Both the position numbers and the translations under genes were made by a program. Below the pieces are notes generated by a model. The model ran no database searches and had not been told where the DNA came from. It saw nothing but the letters and a program-made list of their open reading frames with translations. Shown piece after piece: positions 40,488-50,482 of a stretch of DNA of 64,000 nt; the first letter of the stretch is position 1, and every line of letters begins with the position of its first letter. Location: the NCBI GenBank assembly GCA_947169915.1, contig CAMVRN010000001.1, positions 89,584 to 153,583 on the forward strand, written 5' to 3'. This stretch comes from an uncultured Candidatus Saccharibacteria bacterium (GTDB lineage: Bacteria > Patescibacteriota > Saccharimonadia > Saccharimonadales > Saccharimonadaceae).

Positions 40488-42806
40488 CTAGGCGCGGCGT
40501 TTATGGAAGAGGAGATATCCGATAAGTGCAACGATGAAGATTGCGCCGGCGCAACTTGCAATGGTTGCTGGTTTGGGCGTTGCGGTGTTAAACCCTGTGT
40601 TTGGGACAAGAGGAACATCTTCCTCCTCGCTTCCCTCTTCGCCTTCATCGGGTATAGGTTGTTCTTCGTCTTCGGCCCAAATAGCATAGATAGTGTCTAG
40701 GTCTTCTAGTAAGGTTTCGCCGTCAATGATATCTGGTTCTGTCGCGTTTGGCGTGGTTGCGAAGCCGACGAAATGCATGTTGTCTTCGTGGGATACTGGG
40801 TTACCAAGAATTTCTATTGCTTCGTCATAGGAGAATGTTGTTCTCCATCCATTATACGATAATCGAACGTTGATTCTTTCGGAACCGCCTATGCCTCCGT
40901 TCGGGAAGAAACCTCCGTTGCCGATTGCAAGAAGTTTGTATTTTAAAACTGATGTAAAGACAGAATCTTCGCTAACGATATAGGTCGAATCAATGCCCGA
41001 GGTAGCGGTAGTAAAGACTCCGTTCTGGTCTATCCAACCTGCATGTTCAACGTATGGGCAAGCATGCATGACGGCCATACCGTAGAAAATATGACCTCGG
41101 CCAAGAGAGCTTTCGTAGGTCGTGATACTTTGGTCATCTAGCATAAATGCATCTCCAGTGACTACGAAGGTTACGGAAACTGGTTCGTCATATACAGCGT
41201 AAAGGGTTCGTCCGTCAAGCCATTCTGCTAAGGTGGCTGAGCTATCTTTCCCTTCTTTAACTTCTGGGTCCGGTTCGGTGGCGTTTGGATTAACAGACCA
41301 GCCAACGAATTTTTTAGTTGCGTCATCGGTTTTTGGGTCGATTGGAGTTTCGAATTGGTCAAATGGATTAAACTTGGCTAGATATGATGTTTCCTCATCA
41401 TTAAATGGACTATGGCCACCATTGTAGTCTAGTAGGATGGCTACCATGCCTCGATATTGCGCATAAACCGTCATCGGTTCCTCTCCTACTAACAGTGAAC
41501 TGTGTATCTCGCCGTCTGGCTCTGTCGCCCAAGCCGAGAAGAGAATTGAATCGTCGCCAATTTGAAAGTCTTCAAAACTTCGATAAGCGATATCGTCACC
41601 AATCGGAATTACAACATCCTTTGTCGAGCTCTGGGTCTCGTCAATATTAAACCAGACATCCTCATGATTAACGTCGAAAGTGACGGTCGTAGTCGAGGCT
41701 CGGCGCACGCCAGCGTTAAAGCTGATAAATGCTCCAGACATTTCGCCGAAACGAATATAGTATGTCTCACCGGCCTCCATTTCATAATAGACATGGACGT
41801 CACCACCGGTCATTGGGTCGATATATTGTTCGTGTTTTAGAGTATGGTCACCTTCGTCTAAAAGTCTAAGCATTGCTTCGCGGCTATCACTAGGTTCCGC
41901 CTCGACACCGTCGGTATAAATTTCATACCAGCCATCTTCTTCGGGAGTGAATTTGTATACTGGTATAGAAACACCGGCCGTGACGGCGTATTCTTCATCT
42001 ACAAACATCTCGTCTTCGACTTTTGTTGGATTGTATTTCCATTCTGCGTAGACTTCAGTGTAGTATTGTCCGATTGGAGTCTCGGAAGTATAGCGTTCTC
42101 CTCTACCAAAGTTTTGAGTCGTCCAGCCAACAAAGTCATAACGATTTTCGATTCGGTATGGGTCTGGGGCTAATGGCCTAAATGTATCGTTGACATCATA
42201 TTCCATCATGACATAGGAATACTGTTCACCGTCGGGTGCTTCCCAAGCTCCTCCGTTGATATAGTAGGCCACGTATGCTTTGTCACTCCAGACTGCCCAT
42301 AGGTCCGTGCCGATGGCGGCTGCAGTTGTTTCGCCAACTTCAACATTAGCTACAGTTGCTTCCTCTGAAGTCGACCAGCCAACAAAGACATAATCTTCTC
42401 TATCGCTAACTGGCATAGTATGGTCATCGAAAGCATCTCCTCGATAATAAGTGTTAGTGCGCGTTTGAGATTCGCCTTCCTCAAAATGTCCTTCTCCTGC
42501 TTTAACATGCATTGTGATGTTGACATAGCGGTCACTTGAACTGCTCAAAAGCTGCGGTTTTTCGCTAGTGCAAAAGCCAAAAAGGAAACTATCGACGCCT
42601 TCTGGGCAATATGCATGATTTTTGTCAGCAAGCTCTCCGCTGAGTTGCTGCCATAATTCGCTACTCTGCTCGTCGCTAAGTTTTTCTTCCGCTTCGTTAG
42701 TAGTAGCACTAACGTTTTGGGCGGGCAATAGTTGAATCGTGGACACTAGACTAAAAACTAGTGATAGAAAAACAAGCCCGACCTTTTTAAAAAATTTTGT
42801 TTCCAT
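40488..42806 (-). CDS. Large surface protein with InlB B-repeat/Flg_new-like modules and NTG sorting-like C-terminus
   Basis: Repeated DYVFVGWSTSEEATV / RYDFVGWTTQNF / KFVGWSVNPNATEP / HFVGFATTPNATEP; C-term LVPNTGFNTATPKPATIAS-TM-LLFHKRRA. Confidence 0.8.
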   Translation of the reverse strand: METKFFKKVGLVFLSLVFSLVSTIQLLPAQNVSATTNEAEEKLSDEQSSELWQQLSGELADKNHAYCPEGVDSFLFGFCTSEKPQLLSSSSDRYVNITMHVKAGEGHFEEGESQTRTNTYYRGDAFDDHTMPVSDREDYVFVGWSTSEEATVANVEVGETTAAAIGTDLWAVWSDKAYVAYYINGGAWEAPDGEQYSYVMMEYDVNDTFRPLAPDPYRIENRYDFVGWTTQNFGRGERYTSETPIGQYYTEVYAEWKYNPTKVEDEMFVDEEYAVTAGVSIPVYKFTPEEDGWYEIYTDGVEAEPSDSREAMLRLLDEGDHTLKHEQYIDPMTGGDVHVYYEMEAGETYYIRFGEMSGAFISFNAGVRRASTTTVTFDVNHEDVWFNIDETQSSTKDVVIPIGDDIAYRSFEDFQIGDDSILFSAWATEPDGEIHSSLLVGEEPMTVYAQYRGMVAILLDYNGGHSPFNDEETSYLAKFNPFDQFETPIDPKTDDATKKFVGWSVNPNATEPDPEVKEGKDSSATLAEWLDGRTLYAVYDEPVSVTFVVTGDAFMLDDQSITTYESSLGRGHIFYGMAVMHACPYVEHAGWIDQNGVFTTATSGIDSTYIVSEDSVFTSVLKYKLLAIGNGGFFPNGGIGGSERINVRLSYNGWRTTFSYDEAIEILGNPVSHEDNMHFVGFATTPNATEPDIIDGETLLEDLDTIYAIWAEDEEQPIPDEGEEGSEEEDVPLVPNTGFNTATPKPATIASCAGAIFIVALIGYLLFHKRRA

Positions 42807-42892
42807 TTTATGACCTTTGTTTATTTTTGTGTGGAGCTACAAAGCTTTGTATATATTATATATGCTTTTTATTAAAACACAAATGGTTATTG

Positions 42893-43102
42893 TTAATTAA
42901 AATATTCCAGTTGGTCACCATAGCTTTGTGCAACTCGGTCACCCAAGCGGTTCAGAACACTAATGTCGATTATTTCGTCGTGCGGATGATTTTTAGAGTA
43001 TTGTCTTTTGAAACGAGCAAGCTCAGTGTTCGCTTCTCGCCAATCGCGGACACCGACACTATGTCTTGAACCGTTTCTGGTAGAAATAACCAATTCGTAC
43101 AT
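42893..43102 (-). CDS. Small hypothetical protein
   Basis: 69 aa ORF in intergenic gap. Confidence 0.4.
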   Translation of the reverse strand: MYELVISTRNGSRHSVGVRDWREANTELARFKRQYSKNHPHDEIIDISVLNRLGDRVAQSYGDQLEYFN

Positions 43103-43121
43103 ACATATATCATATAGTATT

Positions 43122-43784
43122 CTAGCTTAATTTGCCACGACGGAGCGTAAGAACCTTGTCGGCTTTCTTTGCGACTTGGCGGGAATGCGTGACAATAATC
43201 ACGATTTTATTGTCTTTATGTGCGAGGTCTCGAAATATTTCAATGATTTTTTCTTCGGTATCCTCGTCTAGGTTGCCTGTCGGCTCGTCCGCCATAATGA
43301 TTGGCGAATTCGAAGCAAGGGCGCGAGCGATTGCGACGCGTTGTTGTTGACCGCCGGAAAGTTTACCAATTAAGCGTTTCCCTTCTTCGGCGGTTATGCC
43401 GACCTTTTCGAGATACTTATTTGGGTCCTCTTTACGATTATCGAAAGCCATAGCGACTTCTACGTTTTCTGCGGCGGTCATATATTTTATGAGGTTGTAG
43501 CTTTGAAAGACTATGTTAACGTATTTGAGGCGGAATTCTTGGCCCGTAATCTGACGGAGGCTTTTTTTGTTGAATTTTACATCTCCTTCTTGAAGTTTAT
43601 CGAGAGCGGAGATAAGACTTAAGAAGGTCGTTTTTCCAGAACCAGATTCGCCAACGATGGCATAAATTTTTCCGGATTCAAACTTGGCGCTGACATCATT
43701 CAGAACCTTCTGTAGGCGGTCGCCGTTTTGGTAACTATAGGAAAGATTTTCTACCGATAGAATATTCTTCTTTGTTTCCTTCAT
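43122..43784 (-). CDS. ABC transporter ATP-binding protein (MacB/LolD type)
   Basis: [42 protein letters not shown]. Confidence 0.95.
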   Translation of the reverse strand: MKETKKNILSVENLSYSYQNGDRLQKVLNDVSAKFESGKIYAIVGESGSGKTTFLSLISALDKLQEGDVKFNKKSLRQITGQEFRLKYVNIVFQSYNLIKYMTAAENVEVAMAFDNRKEDPNKYLEKVGITAEEGKRLIGKLSGGQQQRVAIARALASNSPIIMADEPTGNLDEDTEEKIIEIFRDLAHKDNKIVIIVTHSRQVAKKADKVLTLRRGKLS

Positions 43785-43785
43785 A

Positions 43786-45339
43786 TTATTCCTTTCCTGC
43801 TAAGATTTCTTTAGGTTGGTAGTGCATGATACTAACGGATGGAAGAATGAGTGCGAGAATAATAACAAGATAGCCTGTAGCGAATAGCAGTATATAATCG
43901 ATTGGTTGTGCATTAATGTCGAGTTCGATTTTCTTTCCCTCGCGGCTGGCGTTCACAATATCTTTCATGTTTCCGCCGTCAGGCATGAATGGGAAACTGT
44001 CTGTTCTTGAGCCACGAGAATTGTTGCCACCAGGTCCGTCAGGCATACTACCGCCCATCATCGCACCAGGACGACCAAAATTTTGTTCCGATTGCTGGCT
44101 TGATGACGCGGTCTGGCTTTCCACGATACTTTTTCCGAGTGTGGTGGCGAAAATGGTGCCAGTAACGCTGGCTAAGGCAAAGCCGAGTGTTCCTACTATG
44201 AGGAGTTCGGTAGCGATTTGCCCGATAACATTTTTCTTGCTTGCGCCAAGGGAAGTTAAAACGCCAATTTCGTAACGACGGTCTTTGACATTAATCGAAA
44301 CGATGAGGGTAATGATTACGATTGCAGCAATAATAACGATAATAAGGATTGTGTCAGCAAAGCTTCCGACAGATTCTATAGAACCAGCAAGACTGTCATA
44401 TTCAGATGTATCGACCGCAAACTTCAAATTGTTTTCAAAGAGCTCCGAGAATTCGATATTTGCTTTTTCAACGAACTCATCAGCGTAGTCGGAATTGACC
44501 ATGTAGAACTTCACGTTGCCGACGCTGTAGTTGCCGTTGTTATATTCTTCAGTGTTGAAGAATTTAGCAGCAGTTTCGGTGTTCATATACATCGTATTGG
44601 CATTTGCACGTTCAGAAGAGGTATCATAAATACCGATGACCGTTAAGTAGATGCTTTTTTCTGTATAGATGTTTTTGATTTTGAAGGTATCGCCAACTTT
44701 GAGAGAATTTAGTTCAGCAAATTCATAAGAAATCATTACAGAGTCAATAGAATCTTCGTCGAAGTAGGTACCTTCTTTTATTGTGAGAGTTCCGTCTTCA
44801 ACGCCGTCAACATACGCATAGGCGTTAGTGCCCGTGATGATAATGTCGGAGTCGAGCGTAGAGTCGTCCGAAGAGGAATCCATATTTCCGAACATACCAG
44901 GCGTTCCCGGCATGTTGCCGTTCATCATATTACCGCTCGGTCCTTTGGTTTCCACAGTTTCCATGTTGTAAGAATTGGCCGACACAGTGATTTCGTAAGA
45001 ATAGTCCTTGATATAGTCAGCATATGTCGAGACGATTTCGTTCGCGGTTTCGACGTTGACGCTAGGGCGGCTCATCTCTTTGAACATTTTGCTTGGGTCG
45101 CCACCTTTTTCCATCTCCGATTTTTGATTCTCGCGAATGGTTTCCATATCAGCCTGGAGAGAAACAGTTCCTCCAAGAGTTGATTTCGCATAGTCCATCT
45201 GCGCTGACACAGCGGATTTAACGATGAAGGCCGCAAGGACAAGATTTGCCATCACGAAAAATATCAGCGTTAATAATATGGTTCTTCCGAGCTTGCGCTT
45301 GATGGAAAGCCGGCTCCTTTTTAGCATATTTTTGAACAT
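43786..45339 (-). CDS. ABC transporter permease, FtsX/MacB family
   Basis: MFKNMLKRSRLSIKRKLGRTILLTLIFF; MacB periplasmic core; internal Gly/Met/Pro-rich loop; SD upstream of ATG at 45339. Confidence 0.88.
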   Translation of the reverse strand: MFKNMLKRSRLSIKRKLGRTILLTLIFFVMANLVLAAFIVKSAVSAQMDYAKSTLGGTVSLQADMETIRENQKSEMEKGGDPSKMFKEMSRPSVNVETANEIVSTYADYIKDYSYEITVSANSYNMETVETKGPSGNMMNGNMPGTPGMFGNMDSSSDDSTLDSDIIITGTNAYAYVDGVEDGTLTIKEGTYFDEDSIDSVMISYEFAELNSLKVGDTFKIKNIYTEKSIYLTVIGIYDTSSERANANTMYMNTETAAKFFNTEEYNNGNYSVGNVKFYMVNSDYADEFVEKANIEFSELFENNLKFAVDTSEYDSLAGSIESVGSFADTILIIVIIAAIVIITLIVSINVKDRRYEIGVLTSLGASKKNVIGQIATELLIVGTLGFALASVTGTIFATTLGKSIVESQTASSSQQSEQNFGRPGAMMGGSMPDGPGGNNSRGSRTDSFPFMPDGGNMKDIVNASREGKKIELDINAQPIDYILLFATGYLVIILALILPSVSIMHYQPKEILAGKE

Positions 45340-45413
45340 AAAATACCTTTCTTGGTACAAAATTATAATCAAAAATACTTAAATAGAAGTTAAAAAATTT
45401 TATGCTTTTAGGT

Positions 45414-46619
45414 CTAGATGTTGACGAATGTTTTTACGAGTTTGTCGCTTTCGCGTTTGACGTGAGCGGTGTATTTCTTGGCGTGTTTGAACCCGTTTTT
45501 AACCTCGTTAAGGACTTTTCTGCGGTCGGAGGTTGCGCCTGGGAGGGTTTCAATAAATTCAACGACGGCGTCTTTGATGCCTTCTAGAACTTCGAGTTGG
45601 TCAGGTTTTTCTGCAAGGTTGCACATATCGTAGTAGGCGTTCAAAATTCCTTTGACGTTTTCACCTTTTTTAATTTCTGCTTTAATTGCACCGGAAACTT
45701 CTGTAATTTCTTTTAAATCCGCGGCGCTTGAGCGGAAGCTGCAGACAAAATGTTTCTTGTCGATTTCTGGAATGCGTTCTGGAAGGTCGGAAAGACATTT
45801 AAGCCAGTTGATTGAATCTTCAAGAATCTTTGAGTCGTCATTTGCTTCGAAGTTAATCTTGTCACTGTTCAATAGTGCCCAAGCAGTTCCGACGCGTGGC
45901 CAGAAGATTGAGAAGACTTCATCCCTAAACCATTTTTGTGCTTTTTCGGTTTCTGGAACAGCGTGCCAGATGATATTCAAAACGTCACCCGCAGTCCAGA
46001 AGGTGTGATAGTTGTGAGTAGTTGAGAGGATGTATTTGACGACTGGAAGAAGTTCATCATAGTTGCTTAGTTCGTCGTTCGCACCAAGGAAGAAGTCGAT
46101 TTGTCTGTCGGTTAATTCATCTTTCATGATTTTGTCGTAGACTACGCGATTGGCTTTTTCGTCGAAGACGAGCCAAGCTGGGTATTCAAAGAGACTGTCA
46201 AAAATCTTTAAATCGTCTTTTGTAACGATACGTTTTTCTTGAGTCATGATGAGTGAATCGATTGGTGCGTGGAATTCTTTTTTGAGAAGTTCTGGAAGAG
46301 TTTGACGACCTTCGCCCTCGTTCGCTTCGCTAAATAAAGTGTTTAACAGTGCAACAATTTCGGATTTTTTGAGATGCTCGATAATGTATTTAATGCGGTA
46401 AAGCATGATTGCAAAGTCGGCATTCTTTTGTTGTTGTTCGGAAATCGCCCAAACATCACGTTGTTTGAAACGAATGAAAATTTCTGCATCTTGCCAAATA
46501 GCTGGCGTGATGTCCGGCCTAATATCAAAGATTACATAAGCAATCAAAGATTGTGCGAGATATTCTTGGTCGTAGTTCTCGAAGAAACGTTTGAAGTATT
46601 CTGGAATGGTCGGTATCAC
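45414..46619 (-). CDS. Hypothetical helical protein
   Basis: 401 aa ORF, no motif recognised. Confidence 0.6.
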   Translation of the reverse strand: MIPTIPEYFKRFFENYDQEYLAQSLIAYVIFDIRPDITPAIWQDAEIFIRFKQRDVWAISEQQQKNADFAIMLYRIKYIIEHLKKSEIVALLNTLFSEANEGEGRQTLPELLKKEFHAPIDSLIMTQEKRIVTKDDLKIFDSLFEYPAWLVFDEKANRVVYDKIMKDELTDRQIDFFLGANDELSNYDELLPVVKYILSTTHNYHTFWTAGDVLNIIWHAVPETEKAQKWFRDEVFSIFWPRVGTAWALLNSDKINFEANDDSKILEDSINWLKCLSDLPERIPEIDKKHFVCSFRSSAADLKEITEVSGAIKAEIKKGENVKGILNAYYDMCNLAEKPDQLEVLEGIKDAVVEFIETLPGATSDRRKVLNEVKNGFKHAKKYTAHVKRESDKLVKTFVNI

Positions 46620-47332
46620 TTTTCCTCCTTTTCTTTAATTGGTTTTTTCGTTGATAAGGCATAACCTAGAGCAGCGAGAAGTGTAGCGCCGATAAATATC
46701 CCGCCCATGATATCTGTAAACCAGTGGACGCCGGAAAGCAAGCGGCCACCAACAGTAACAATCATGAGAAGAGCAAGGAAAATATTTACGAGTCTAGCAT
46801 GTTTTAGCTCGAGGAAGTTTTTAGTAAGCATCATCGCGCTACCGCAGAGGGTTATAGCAAATAGTGTATGCGATGACGGGAAGGAAGGTTCGAGAACTCC
46901 ATCCATCAAGACTGGACGGTAATTAACAATAAAGACTTTTTCGAAAACTGCATAGACAGCGGCAACTGCGAGATAAAAGACAATGAGAAGTTTTAACTCG
47001 CGGTCAATTTTTCCGAGACTCTTTCGCTTGAAGAGTTGGACAAAACCAGTGATGAAGAAGAATGCGACTGGAAGGAAGAGCATGTAGCCAGAAATCTTGG
47101 TGATTTTGTACCACATGTCATTGATGCCAAGTTCGTTATACGAGAAGTAGTTACGTACGGTTTCGTTGAGGAAGCCAAGACCGACGCTTGAGTTTTCTGG
47201 GCCGATTGGGCGAACGCCAATGTTTTTGACGATGAGCGTGAAGATGGTCGCGAGAAGCGCAAAAAGTCCGAGCGCGATTAATAGTTTTTTAGAGGCGTTT
47301 TTGTTTGCGGTAGTAGTTTCCAATTCTTTCAT
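46616..47332 (-). CDS. PAP2 superfamily membrane phosphatase
   Basis: PSFPSSHTLFAITLCGSAM ... GGRLLSGVHWFTDIMGG. Confidence 0.9.
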   Translation of the reverse strand: MKELETTTANKNASKKLLIALGLFALLATIFTLIVKNIGVRPIGPENSSVGLGFLNETVRNYFSYNELGINDMWYKITKISGYMLFLPVAFFFITGFVQLFKRKSLGKIDRELKLLIVFYLAVAAVYAVFEKVFIVNYRPVLMDGVLEPSFPSSHTLFAITLCGSAMMLTKNFLELKHARLVNIFLALLMIVTVGGRLLSGVHWFTDIMGGIFIGATLLAALGYALSTKKPIKEKEEK

Positions 47333-47394
47333 ATATCTATTGTATCATTTTTTACCACTGGCCGTGATATAATGGTAGTAATCAAGGAGGTTTA

Positions 47395-47982
47395 ATGGAA
47401 AGATTTAAGTTGGAATTCCCAACAAAAGCTCGCGAAGCAGATGCTATGGATTTTTTGCGCGAGTTTATTGAAGTTAATACTGTGATTCATGGTTCTGGTG
47501 GTTTTGATTTATATATGGATGATTACGATGGATGGCTAGAGCGACTCGAAGAAGACCGTACTCGCACTCCAACCGAAAACCGTGTTCCGGCAGAAACTTA
47601 TTTTCTAATTCGCGAATCTGACGACAAGATTGTCGGTATTATTAACATCCGCCTGGTACTCAATCACGCACTCTGGAACTTTGGCGGAAACATTGGTTAC
47701 AGTATTCGTCCGAGCGAAAGAAAGAAAGGCTATAACAAAATCAATCTCTTCCTCGGTCTTTGCGTTTGCAAGAATCGCGGAATGGAAGCGGTTTTGATTG
47801 ATTGCGAAAAGCGAAATCTTCCGGCCGCACGCAGCGTTCAGGCTCTCGGCGGAAAACTCCTCTATGAATATTTGGATGAAGAACTTGGGTTTGAGATTCA
47901 AAACTACGTAATTGATGTTCGCCATGCTCTAGATACTTATGGCGAAAAGTATTCAGAAATGATGTTTGAATACCCAGAGTAA
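47395..47982 (+). CDS. GNAT family N-acetyltransferase
   Basis: GGNIGYSIRPSERKKGYNKINLFLGL...AARSVQALGGKLLYEY; SD AAGGAGG. Confidence 0.85.
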   Translation: MERFKLEFPTKAREADAMDFLREFIEVNTVIHGSGGFDLYMDDYDGWLERLEEDRTRTPTENRVPAETYFLIRESDDKIVGIINIRLVLNHALWNFGGNIGYSIRPSERKKGYNKINLFLGLCVCKNRGMEAVLIDCEKRNLPAARSVQALGGKLLYEYLDEELGFEIQNYVIDVRHALDTYGEKYSEMMFEYPE

Positions 47983-47988
47983 GATGAG

Positions 47989-48017
47989 AAAACCGCCCGG
48001 AGGGGCGGTTTTTTTAT
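47989..48017. terminator. Intrinsic terminator
   Basis: aaaaccgcccggaggggcggttttttta. Confidence 0.75.
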
Positions 48018-48631
48018 TTAATCTGAATCCAAAGATATTTGCGCAAATCGACAGGGCCGCAAAAGTATTTCTTGTCGCGATAAGTTGAAACAATCACGCT
48101 CGTTGAACAGGCACCGTCAGAATCGTTCGGTTTTTCGAACCAGACCACTTCGCCGAATTCGCTCAGGCTGTGTTGCTCGATGCCGACATAACGATGACCT
48201 TTCCAGGGAATAGCGACGATAGTGTCATAACCTGCTTCGGCCAGAAAATCTTGCCAGTGTTTAGCATCGAATCGTCTATGAGACTTGCGCTGAGGCCAAT
48301 GACCGGTTGATTCGTAAATCTTCCAGGCACAGTAGCTAGTCGGGTGCTTGATAACAAAATTGCTCTGGTCAGTGATAAGCGTGTAGCTTCCAATCGTGTC
48401 GTCTTCTTCCCAGTCGGCAAATTTGTCGTCACAATAGGGCCACGGATAGGTATCGAAGTAGTAATAGGTGTCTTGATACTGTTTCGTCCTTTGTTGTGCG
48501 ATAGACGATTTCCAGTATCTGCGGGCCGCGTGGCGGTAAAGTTTGCGATATATCCGCCTGAGTGGCGCACATTTGTTCCATTTATCACAGGACATTTTTG
48601 CCCAGTGATTAACTGCGTAGAGTCTATCCAT
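48014..48631 (-). CDS. Hypothetical protein, Trp/Tyr-rich
   Basis: ORF with IVAIPWKGHRYVGIEQHSLSEFGEVVWFEK; no family recognised. Confidence 0.55.
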   Translation of the reverse strand: MDRLYAVNHWAKMSCDKWNKCAPLRRIYRKLYRHAARRYWKSSIAQQRTKQYQDTYYYFDTYPWPYCDDKFADWEEDDTIGSYTLITDQSNFVIKHPTSYCAWKIYESTGHWPQRKSHRRFDAKHWQDFLAEAGYDTIVAIPWKGHRYVGIEQHSLSEFGEVVWFEKPNDSDGACSTSVIVSTYRDKKYFCGPVDLRKYLWIQIK

Positions 48632-48750
48632 AATTCATCCCTCCCTCTATTCGTTCGGACTCAGATTATTAAAGAACTATGTATATATTATACCATTTTT
48701 ATTCAATAATGTAAAATAGATTATGTTTAACAGAGGTAATAAAAATAAGA

Positions 48751-48797
48751 CGCTATATTTAGTGTATTTTGGGTATTGACAGACACTATATATAGCG
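48751..48797. promoter_or_regulatory. 15-bp inverted repeat (1 mismatch) overlapping promoter; putative operator
   Basis: CGCTATATTTAGTGT (48751-48765) and ACACTATATATAGCG (48783-48797). Confidence 0.55.
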
Positions 48798-48805
48798 CGT
48801 ATAAT
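48776..48805 (+). promoter_or_regulatory. Consensus sigma70-type promoter
   Basis: TTGACA 48776-48781, 18-bp spacer, TATAAT 48800-48805. Confidence 0.8.
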
Positions 48806-48858
48806 CATAAGCAGAATCGATTTGAAATAAATAACTAACCCAAAATAGGAGAGATTTT

Positions 48859-49302
48859 ATGAAAAATATTGTTTATTTTGAGCCTTCAGATACTGTCAAA
48901 TTTGACATCGAACGCTACGAAAACTCACTAAATAAATATGCAAAAGTACCACGCGGAGCAATCGAAGAGGCGGTGAAACAGCTCGACGAATACGAAACAC
49001 TACATGTTAGTCGTTTGGTTTCTACGGGCGTTGGACTTATCGAGCAATTCAGCGATGAAGACTCTGCTCGCAAATATTACGACGACCATAGCAAATACTT
49101 TGGCGAAAAGTTTGAAAGACTTCGCCGAATCACAGGGTATCTTGTTGGTACTTTGGACCGCTGGAACGACGGAAAGAGAGCTGAGGAAAGTCAACGCGTA
49201 AAACATTCTGTGAATTCCTGCGTCGACGACCTCGTCCGCAATGCGAAACTTCAAGACCAAATGCTTGCCTATAATGCGGCTTACGCTGGAAAAACTGAAT
49301 AA
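48859..49302 (+). CDS. Hypothetical protein (147 aa)
   Basis: ORF with SD (ataggagag) downstream of consensus promoter. Confidence 0.65.
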   Translation: MKNIVYFEPSDTVKFDIERYENSLNKYAKVPRGAIEEAVKQLDEYETLHVSRLVSTGVGLIEQFSDEDSARKYYDDHSKYFGEKFERLRRITGYLVGTLDRWNDGKRAEESQRVKHSVNSCVDDLVRNAKLQDQMLAYNAAYAGKTE

Positions 49303-49327
49303 CGCCCCAAGATTTTGGCTAAAATGT

Positions 49328-49350
49328 AATCCCCCGGAAGGGGGATTTTT
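49328..49350. terminator. Intrinsic terminator
   Basis: aatcccccggaagggggattttt. Confidence 0.7.
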
Positions 49351-50470
49351 ATAGGGCGTCTAGGAGATATCCGGCAAGAATAATTGTTCCGAGGCTGAAG
49401 ATAATCGCTACGACGTTTTTTAGATGTAGCCATTTCTCTGAGTTTAAGTTAGCGATAAATTCGCGGATGAGGGCACTATTGTGATAATACCATGGGGATT
49501 TACTACCAATACCCTCGACATCCGTAAAACCTGCTTGGGCAGCAATCACTCCAGCTCTGAATACATGGTAGGCTGAGGTTGCGAATGCAACGTGGTCGGT
49601 GGTTTTAATTTTCTTCTTCGAAAAGCGAAAGTTTTCTAAGGTAGTTTTCGACTCGTCCTCGGCGATAATCAGACTTTCCGGAACGTGTTTTTCTAGAAGA
49701 TAATTCTTCATCGAAGTCGCCTCGGCAATTGGTTCGTCTAGCCCTTTTCCGCCCGAAGGAACAAAAACTAGTTCCCTCTTCGTCTCCTTCTTTTGAAGTT
49801 TGGCAAATTCGCGAGCGCGGTCGATGCGCCCGCGAAGAAGTCCTGCTGGTTTACCATCTTCTCGGACATGGCAACCAAGAATAATCATATAATCCTTATC
49901 GAAAGTCGGAATATGACGGCGAGCTTTGATTGAGACGTAAAAAGTAGCAAAGAGGAGACACTCGAAATAGCTGACAAGAATCGCAAAAAGACTTTCTATC
50001 CAGAGCGAGAAACAGTAACCTTCATAAGAATGGACGTTCATAAAATGGTCGAGAACATCGTACGAAAAGAATACTGCGGAACTACCAATAAGAAGCACGA
50101 TGCAAAGGAGAAATCCAAGAAGATTCGGGAGACTTTTCCCCTCTTTTTTCAAAAGAACCGTGTTTGAAATAATGGCATATATGAAGAAGAATGGAAGAAC
50201 TAGAAGCGTGTTAACGTTCGCAAAACTCGTGAATGAACTAATGATGAAGCCGAGGACATGGTACAACTCAAAAGGAATGTCTGGTTGCCAAGTTAAAACG
50301 GAAATAAGGTTGGAAAGAAAACACACTGAAAAGAAAATTATACTAGCAACAAGAGAGATGTTTTTATAAGAATACATCGTTCGACGAGCACTTCTTCTGA
50401 GCGCGCGAACGCTGATTGCAATCAAAACTAATTGTAAGACGATAAATGCAATTTCGATTGCTAGATACAT
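49349..50470 (-). CDS. YdcF/SanA-like DUF218 family membrane protein
   Basis: YMIILGCHVREDGKPAGLLRGRIDRAREFAK ... VPSGGKGLDEPIAEATSMKNYLLE. Confidence 0.88.
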   Translation of the reverse strand: MYLAIEIAFIVLQLVLIAISVRALRRSARRTMYSYKNISLVASIIFFSVCFLSNLISVLTWQPDIPFELYHVLGFIISSFTSFANVNTLLVLPFFFIYAIISNTVLLKKEGKSLPNLLGFLLCIVLLIGSSAVFFSYDVLDHFMNVHSYEGYCFSLWIESLFAILVSYFECLLFATFYVSIKARRHIPTFDKDYMIILGCHVREDGKPAGLLRGRIDRAREFAKLQKKETKRELVFVPSGGKGLDEPIAEATSMKNYLLEKHVPESLIIAEDESKTTLENFRFSKKKIKTTDHVAFATSAYHVFRAGVIAAQAGFTDVEGIGSKSPWYYHNSALIREFIANLNSEKWLHLKNVVAIIFSLGTIILAGYLLDAL

Positions 50471-50482
50471 ATATATATTATA

